This document shows positions 60,279 to 64,000 of a DNA stretch of 64,000 nucleotides, piece after piece. The DNA lies in contig NZ_JAGSYC010000024.1 of the NCBI RefSeq assembly GCF_025685545.1, positions 1-64,000 on the forward strand, given 5' to 3'. Position numbers and translations under genes: made by a program. Numbering within the stretch: the stretch's first letter is position 1; every line of letters starts with the position of its first letter. The notes beneath the pieces were generated by a model that had not been told where the DNA came from, did no database searches, and worked only from the letters and a program-made list of their open reading frames with translations. Source of the DNA: Granulicella paludicola. GTDB lineage: Bacteria > Acidobacteriota > Terriglobia > Terriglobales > Acidobacteriaceae.

Positions 60279-60575
60279 TTAGAGGATGGAGAAGAGGGCG
60301 GGAAGGATGGCGAGAGAGACGGCGGAGATGGCCGGGGTGCCGAGGAGGCGGTTTTCGATCTGGGCGGCGAGTTGCGCGGTGGCGGTCTCGTCGGAGGTGG
60401 GGGCGAGCAGGGTGATGGCGGCTCGGTAGCGCGGAGGTACGCCGGGGATGCCTGCGCCGGGGGCTTCGGTGTCGAAAGTGAGGGTGGCGGACTTGATGAG
60501 GTTCGCTTCGACGACGTTGCGGCCGAGTGCGGTGTAGCAGTCGCGGAGGAGGGTGAGGAGGTCGGCTTCGATCAT
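60279..60575 (-). CDS. Small DUF59/MIP18-like protein
   Basis: The protein has 98 residues from the ATG at 60575. A longer frame upstream is encoded by a dispersed repeat, so it is unlikely to be genuine. The helix ADLLTLLRDCYTALGRNVVEA and the later AAQIENRLLGTPAISAVSLAIL have the shape of the DUF59 metal-sulfur assembly family, but the family's usual Cys-Pro is missing. The family match is tentative. Confidence 0.55.
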   Translation of the reverse strand: MIEADLLTLLRDCYTALGRNVVEANLIKSATLTFDTEAPGAGIPGVPPRYRAAITLLAPTSDETATAQLAAQIENRLLGTPAISAVSLAILPALFSIL

Positions 60576-60600
60576 GAGGGGTGCAGAGGTGATTCCGGAA

Positions 60601-60650
60601 GACAGCAGGTCCTTCCCCTTCACTTTGCTGAGGATGACAATGTTTGAAGG
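60601..60650. repeat. GAGGATGACA-type dispersed repeat
   Basis: CAGGTCCTTCCCCTTCACTT and GCTGAGGATGACAATG match the copy at 59371-59413 closely. Confidence 0.65.
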
Positions 60651-60653
60651 GAG

Positions 60654-61058
60654 CTAGTTGGTGGTGTCGAGGTGGTATTTGCTGCAGCCATCGAGGTGAC
60701 GGGTGCTGCGGTCCTTCCAGGAGGTGTCCCTCGAGGGGTGGTTGACGCCCTGGCGGTAGAACTGGAGCCAGGTGAGGCAGCCGTTGAGGTCGCCGGTGGT
60801 GGTGTCGTGGGTGGCGTCAAGCTGTTTTTGGAACGCCTGCATGAGGGGATCGAATTGGTCGTTCGGCGCATCGCGCTTGGCGGCTGCCTGATCGAAGGCG
60901 GTCCAGACGGGTGTCTGGACAGGGGCCGGGTGCGTGGTGGTGACGACGCGACCGGAGCCTTCAGTGGGAATGGCTGCGTGGCGGTGCCTGTAGATATTGA
61001 AGGCGAAGAGAGCGAAGATCACGGCGATGAGGACGAAGTGGCGCGGCTTGAGAGACAC
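60654..61058 (-). CDS. Small membrane-anchored protein of unknown function
   Basis: The protein has 134 residues. One N-terminal membrane helix (FVLIAVIFALFAFNIY) is followed by a soluble domain with two cysteines (NGCLTW, then DGCSKYH near the end) that could form a disulfide bond. No family is recognised. It ends close to the start of the 60601-60650 repeat. The next gene upstream on this strand is only five bases away, so a short operon 61715 to 60654 is likely. Confidence 0.65.
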   Translation of the reverse strand: MSLKPRHFVLIAVIFALFAFNIYRHRHAAIPTEGSGRVVTTTHPAPVQTPVWTAFDQAAAKRDAPNDQFDPLMQAFQKQLDATHDTTTGDLNGCLTWLQFYRQGVNHPSRDTSWKDRSTRHLDGCSKYHLDTTN

Positions 61059-61063
61059 GATCT

Positions 61064-61216
61064 TTACGAGACCCTGCGGAGAATAAACTTTGGCTTATCG
61101 GGGTTCTTCGCGTCTTCAGCTTGCTGTTCGAGGCGGCGGCGTTTCAACTCGGCAAGCTTTTCCTTATTGACCGGCTTGCCGCTGACGATGCTGGTGTTTT
61201 TGAAATGAACGACCAT
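61064..61216 (-). CDS. 50-residue basic protein of unknown function
   Basis: The protein has 50 residues from the ATG at 61216, with GGAGAG nine bases upstream. It is helical and basic (VNKEKLAELKRRRLEQQAED) and ends KPKFILRRVS. A longer frame would overlap the preceding gene. No family is recognised. It lies between two other small genes of unknown function on the same strand. Confidence 0.5.
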   Translation of the reverse strand: MVVHFKNTSIVSGKPVNKEKLAELKRRRLEQQAEDAKNPDKPKFILRRVS

Positions 61217-61235
61217 GAACGGCTTCTCTCCGAGG

Positions 61236-61715
61236 CTAAGGATTGACGGCTGTTCGAACCAAGTCCGTCCGAGACCATTGTACTCCGTCCGAGACAACGA
61301 GCAGGGTCACCTTCATCCATACGATGCGTTCGGCTGTCTCGGGGACGCTCCAGCACAGGGTGTCGGCCATGGCCTCACCGGGTTCGAGGGTATCGTCTTC
61401 GGTAAAGATATCGAAGACACGAATGATCTCTTCTGAGAGGTCTTCACGAACGATGGAGAGTTCGCAGGATGTGTCTTCGTGCTCTACCACGTGCTGCGTA
61501 TTGCCAATGTTCTTGACGGTCAACTTGATGTCGCAATAGAGGTTGCCGCGCGTGAAGACGGTGCCGACGATGTCCAGCTCGAGCTTCTGCTCGTAGGTGC
61601 GACCCTTTTGGTAGTTCCAGTAGGTCCAGACGCCTCCGAGCAGGACGGCGGCAAGCTTGATGATCTTGTCTGCGACGTCAAGCGCGAAGGTGAAGTGCGG
61701 ATGGGTGGTCTGCAA
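61236..61715 (-). CDS. Membrane-anchored protein of unknown function
   Basis: The protein has up to 159 residues, but the start is uncertain (TTG at 61715, no clear ribosome-binding site). A membrane helix (IIKLAAVLLGGVWTYWNY) is followed by a basic stretch and a beta-rich domain (LELDIVGTVFTRGNLYCDIKLTVKNIG, split by positions, then EEIIRVFDIF, then ERIVWMKVTLLVVSDG). It resembles small inner-membrane proteins with an immunoglobulin-like domain. No family is recognised. Confidence 0.65.
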   Translation of the reverse strand: MQTTHPHFTFALDVADKIIKLAAVLLGGVWTYWNYQKGRTYEQKLELDIVGTVFTRGNLYCDIKLTVKNIGNTQHVVEHEDTSCELSIVREDLSEEIIRVFDIFTEDDTLEPGEAMADTLCWSVPETAERIVWMKVTLLVVSDGVQWSRTDLVRTAVNP

Positions 61716-61797
61716 GGGAAATCCATCGGGAAGCTTGGCAAGGCGTTCGTACGTGAAAAGAGGTTTAGAGCGTAGGCGCGGCGATCGGTTTCGGGGT

Positions 61798-61850
61798 TCT
61801 TCGACTTCGCCCGGCGCAAAGAACGCGCCGGGCTTCGCTCAGAATGACAA
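61798..61850. repeat. CAGAATGACA-type dispersed repeat with 9-bp hairpin
   Basis: GCCCGGCGC (61809-61817) pairs with GCGCCGGGC (61825-61833) and is followed by TTCGCTCAGAATGACA. It lies in the gap before the polyprenyl synthase stop. Confidence 0.65.
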
Positions 61851-61875
61851 GAGATGGGGCATTCAGGACTATCCG

Positions 61876-62913
61876 CTAGTTTTTGCGTTCGACGAGGTAG
61901 CTGGCGAGGGCCTTGAGTGGGGCGGCGGCTTCGCCGAAGGGTTCGAGGGCGGCGAAGGCGTCCGCGATAAGCTGGGCGGCGTCTTTTTCGGACTGCTCGA
62001 TGCCGTAGACGGCGGGCCAGGTGGCCTTGTCGGAGGCGGTGTCTTTGCCTGCGGTCTTACCGAGCTGCTCGGAGGATTGGGTCATATCAAGGATGTCGTC
62101 GACGATCTGGAAGGCGAGACCGGCTTTTTCGCCGAAGGTGCGGAGGCGGGCGATGGTGTCGATACGCTTTGCATGTTGCTCCGCTAGCTGCGTCTCTGTG
62201 GCTTCCTTCCGAATACGAACTGCCTCCTCGGGGGTGGCGTCCTTTGGGGTTATAAAGCCAACGTGCGCGGCTGACGTAAGGCCGAGGAGGCCGCCCGAGA
62301 CGATGCTGGTGGTGATAAGGGCGCCGGTCTTGGCGCGGTGGATGCGCTCGACGAGGTCGGCGGTGGGCTTCTGGCCCTCGCCTTCGATATCCATGACCTG
62401 TCCGCCGATCATGCCGGAGGGGATGCCCGTGTCCTGGTCTTCCTTGAAGCGGCCGACGCCGGTGCCGATGGCGAGAGAGAAGTCATGCAGGATGGCGACG
62501 ATGGTCGCGGCGGGAGCGGGAAGCTGCGCGAGGGTCTGGAAGGCGAGGGTCTGCAGGGCGTCTCCAGCGAGGATGGCGATGGCTTCGCCGTAGACGACGT
62601 GGCAGGTGGGCTGGCCGCGACGGAGATCGTCGTTGTCGAGCGCGGGGAGGTCGTCGTGGATGAGCGAGTAGGTGTGCACCATCTCGAGCGCGGCGCCAAG
62701 GTCGGCTGCACCTTCAGGGAGAGTGCCGGCGACCATGCGTGCGGCTTCCATGCAGAGCACGGGGCGGAGGCGTTTGCCACCGGCGAAGGTGCTGTGGCGC
62801 ATGGCGCGGTGGATAGAGTGAGGCATTGTGGTGGCAGAAGGGAGCAGGCGCTCCAGAGCGGCGTCGGTGAGGGCTGCGCCAGAGGTGAGGATGGTTTTGA
62901 CGTCGGTGTTCAT
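61876..62913 (-). CDS. ispA: Polyprenyl (farnesyl/geranylgeranyl-type) diphosphate synthase
   Basis: The protein has 345 residues. The first Asp-rich motif is IHDDLPALDNDDLRRG and the second is FQIVDDILDMTQ; GGKRLRPVLC is the usual N-terminal substrate motif. It condenses isopentenyl diphosphate with allylic diphosphates, giving the C15 or C20 chains needed for quinones and undecaprenyl phosphate. The residues before the first Asp-rich motif (HTYSLIHDD) fit a short-chain synthase. The dxs gene is 33 kb away instead of adjacent. Confidence 0.93.
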   Translation of the reverse strand: MNTDVKTILTSGAALTDAALERLLPSATTMPHSIHRAMRHSTFAGGKRLRPVLCMEAARMVAGTLPEGAADLGAALEMVHTYSLIHDDLPALDNDDLRRGQPTCHVVYGEAIAILAGDALQTLAFQTLAQLPAPAATIVAILHDFSLAIGTGVGRFKEDQDTGIPSGMIGGQVMDIEGEGQKPTADLVERIHRAKTGALITTSIVSGGLLGLTSAAHVGFITPKDATPEEAVRIRKEATETQLAEQHAKRIDTIARLRTFGEKAGLAFQIVDDILDMTQSSEQLGKTAGKDTASDKATWPAVYGIEQSEKDAAQLIADAFAALEPFGEAAAPLKALASYLVERKN

Positions 62914-62935
62914 GGGCAGTTCTGATTCTACGGGA

Positions 62936-62973
62936 AGGCAGGGAACAGGGAGTTAGGAGTAGGGAATAGGAGA
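62936..62973. repeat. A/G-rich dispersed repeat
   Basis: GGCAGGGAACAGGGAGTTAGG and AGTAGGGAATAGGAG lie just upstream of the polyprenyl synthase. They belong to the same family as 7281-7313 and 54671-54694. Confidence 0.65.
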
Positions 62974-63100
62974 GCTGTTGGGACTGCGAGAGTGGCGGAT
63001 GGGCAGGTTTCTGTTCAGCCTGGAGCTTCGAGTGATTGAGCGAAGAGGGGACTCGCTTATGGCTTCGGGCCTTTGTGCAAGTGCTTGGCGCCCGGCCAGC

Positions 63101-64000
63101 TTAGGACCTGTAGGTTGGTTCTGGGTTCCAGAGGAGGAGCATGAGGGCAAGGCCGGAAAGGCAGAGGCCGAGGATCTGGTCTTCGCTATAGTGCCAGTCG
63201 ATGTTGACGAGCGTGGAGCCAGCGGCGGTGATCGGGATGACGAGCAGGCCGTCGTCGCGCTGCAGGTGTTTGGGTGCGAAGGGTACCGGGTCGGCTTCGC
63301 CGCGCTCGGTGACGCGCCAGCTGGGGTAGTCGCGGAGATTGAGAATGAGGTAGCCGGGGCGGTTGGTATGCACGGTGATGCTGTGCGGGGCTGGGGTGGA
63401 GAGGGTCTGGGAGTCGGGGATGGGAGTGTCGTCGGTGGTGATGCTGGGGTCGAGCTCGGCGGCGGTGGGCGTGGTGTGCAGCGCCTGTGCGTTAGGGCTG
63501 GTTGCGAGCCACCAGCCGGGGTTGTTGGAGCGGAGGGTGTCGTTGTCGGCGGCGATGGGTGTGTACTCGTCGGTGGGGGGAGCGCCGTGGTGCGTGGTGT
63601 AGAGGGTGGTGATGGTGTTGGGTTGGTCGGGGGTGTCGCAGGCCTGCGCGTAGAGGTGATAGCCGAGGAAGGTGAGGAGGAGTGGCAGGGCAAGAGCTGT
63701 GGCTGCGGACAAAAAGACAAATGCAGGGGGCTCTCCACTGCGTCTGCGCTCTGCTTCGTCTTCGGTCGAGATGACAGCGTCCTTGGTGGGATGGTGAGTG
63801 AGACGGTGGATCAGGAGGGCCAGGGCGAAGGCGAGGACTGCGGAGAGGAGGGTGAGGAGTCGCCAGGGGAACTGGAGGTATTGGAGGTTGGGCAGGTGCT
63901 GCCAGAGGAGCGACGAGGCGGGTGTGAGCAGCAGGCCGATGACCACGGTGAGGATGGTGAGCGTGGTGGCGAGGGTGCGGGTGGACTCGGCTGAGGCGAG
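63101..64000 (-). CDS. Large membrane protein, C-terminal part (5' truncated by window)
   Basis: The frame is open to the window edge; 299 residues are visible. It has membrane helices (LLTLLSAVLAFALALLI, then ALALPLLLTFLGYHLYA, then ILGLCLSGLALMLLLWN), a QHLPNLQYLQFPWRLLT segment and a periplasmic beta domain (NRPGYLILNLRDYPSWRV). These are typical of the last part of large multi-helix envelope proteins of the PTPS-related or glycosyltransferase-like type; the exact family is uncertain. Between two helices there is a stretch (AVISTEDEAERRRSGEPP) that is encoded by an in-frame dispersed repeat. Confidence 0.7.
   Translation of the reverse strand, partial: LASAESTRTLATTLTILTVVIGLLLTPASSLLWQHLPNLQYLQFPWRLLTLLSAVLAFALALLIHRLTHHPTKDAVISTEDEAERRRSGEPPAFVFLSAATALALPLLLTFLGYHLYAQACDTPDQPNTITTLYTTHHGAPPTDEYTPIAADNDTLRSNNPGWWLATSPNAQALHTTPTAAELDPSITTDDTPIPDSQTLSTPAPHSITVHTNRPGYLILNLRDYPSWRVTERGEADPVPFAPKHLQRDDGLLVIPITAAGSTLVNIDWHYSEDQILGLCLSGLALMLLLWNPEPTYRS
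63721..63777. repeat. CGAGATGACA-type dispersed repeat within a coding region
   Basis: GCAGGGGGCTCTCCACTGCG and TCTTCGGTCGAGATGACAG closely match 60210-60265. Here the repeat is translated in frame (opposite strand) as part of the loop of the membrane protein. Confidence 0.75.

Noticed and set aside
60576-60623. N-terminal extension of the DUF59-like protein (start at 60623)
   Set aside because: The extra residues are encoded by the dispersed repeat at 60601-60650.

Overview
The window looks like a high-GC chromosome segment of a Gram-negative bacterium, most likely an acidobacterium of the Terriglobia (Granulicella/Edaphobacter/Terriglobus type). This is inference. It rests on a complete division/cell-wall cluster with a meso-diaminopimelate-type MurE, predicted outer-membrane and secreted proteins, a long RNA polymerase beta subunit, and many dispersed intergenic repeats of the 'CGAAGATGACA' and 'GGGAGTAGGGAATAGG' kinds. 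I see no rRNA, tRNA, CRISPR array, transposase or prophage.

Layout. 1-6.4 kb is an accessory stretch: the end of an unknown gene, an N-terminally short ArdC-like metallopeptidase with a strong terminator, a PA0069-type radical SAM protein, an MHYT histidine kinase, an MFS transporter, a Uma2-type nuclease and a small Cys-rich protein. 6.45-18.4 kb is the ribosomal/RNA polymerase operon rplA-rplJ-rplL-rpoB-rpoC. It has its own promoter, hairpins in the long spacers and a strong terminator. RpoB carries an eight-cysteine double zinc-ribbon insertion near its N terminus, and L10 has a long Ala/Pro/Glu tail. 18.4-31.8 kb is mixed metabolism and transport: a fluoride riboswitch directly upstream of a CLC-F-type antiporter gene, a sialate O-acetylesterase, an alpha/beta hydrolase, a dicarboxylate/amino-acid symporter, an LprI/DUF3298 protein, an unusual DXS, a SRPBCC protein, a fasciclin protein and a DUF2127 membrane protein.

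32-56 kb is the dcw cluster: mraZ-rsmH-ftsL-ftsI-murE-murF-mraY-murD-ftsW-murG, then an insertion, then murC-ftsQ-ftsA, an outer-membrane barrel gene, ftsZ and a stand-alone penicillin-binding transpeptidase. The insertion holds a glycine-rich WXXGXW protein, a DinB protein and an unrecognised 445-residue protein. Four AAGTGG-type direct repeats with 10-bp spacing lie upstream of mraZ and fit a MraZ operator. The cluster supplies the UDP-MurNAc-pentapeptide ligases (MurC, D, E, F), lipid I/II synthesis (MraY, MurG), the septal synthase pair FtsW/FtsI and the divisome proteins FtsL, FtsQ, FtsA and FtsZ. murB and ddl are not here.

56-64 kb holds nnr (NAD(P)HX repair), tsaE (t6A tRNA modification), a 33-residue small membrane protein with its own ribosome-binding site and terminator, a methyltransferase, several small proteins, a polyprenyl synthase and the end of a large membrane protein. 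This part is dense in dispersed repeats, including copies inside two reading frames. The best candidates for new biology are the RpoB zinc insertion, the unknown protein within dcw, the barrel gene between ftsA and ftsZ, the 33-residue protein and the atypical DXS.
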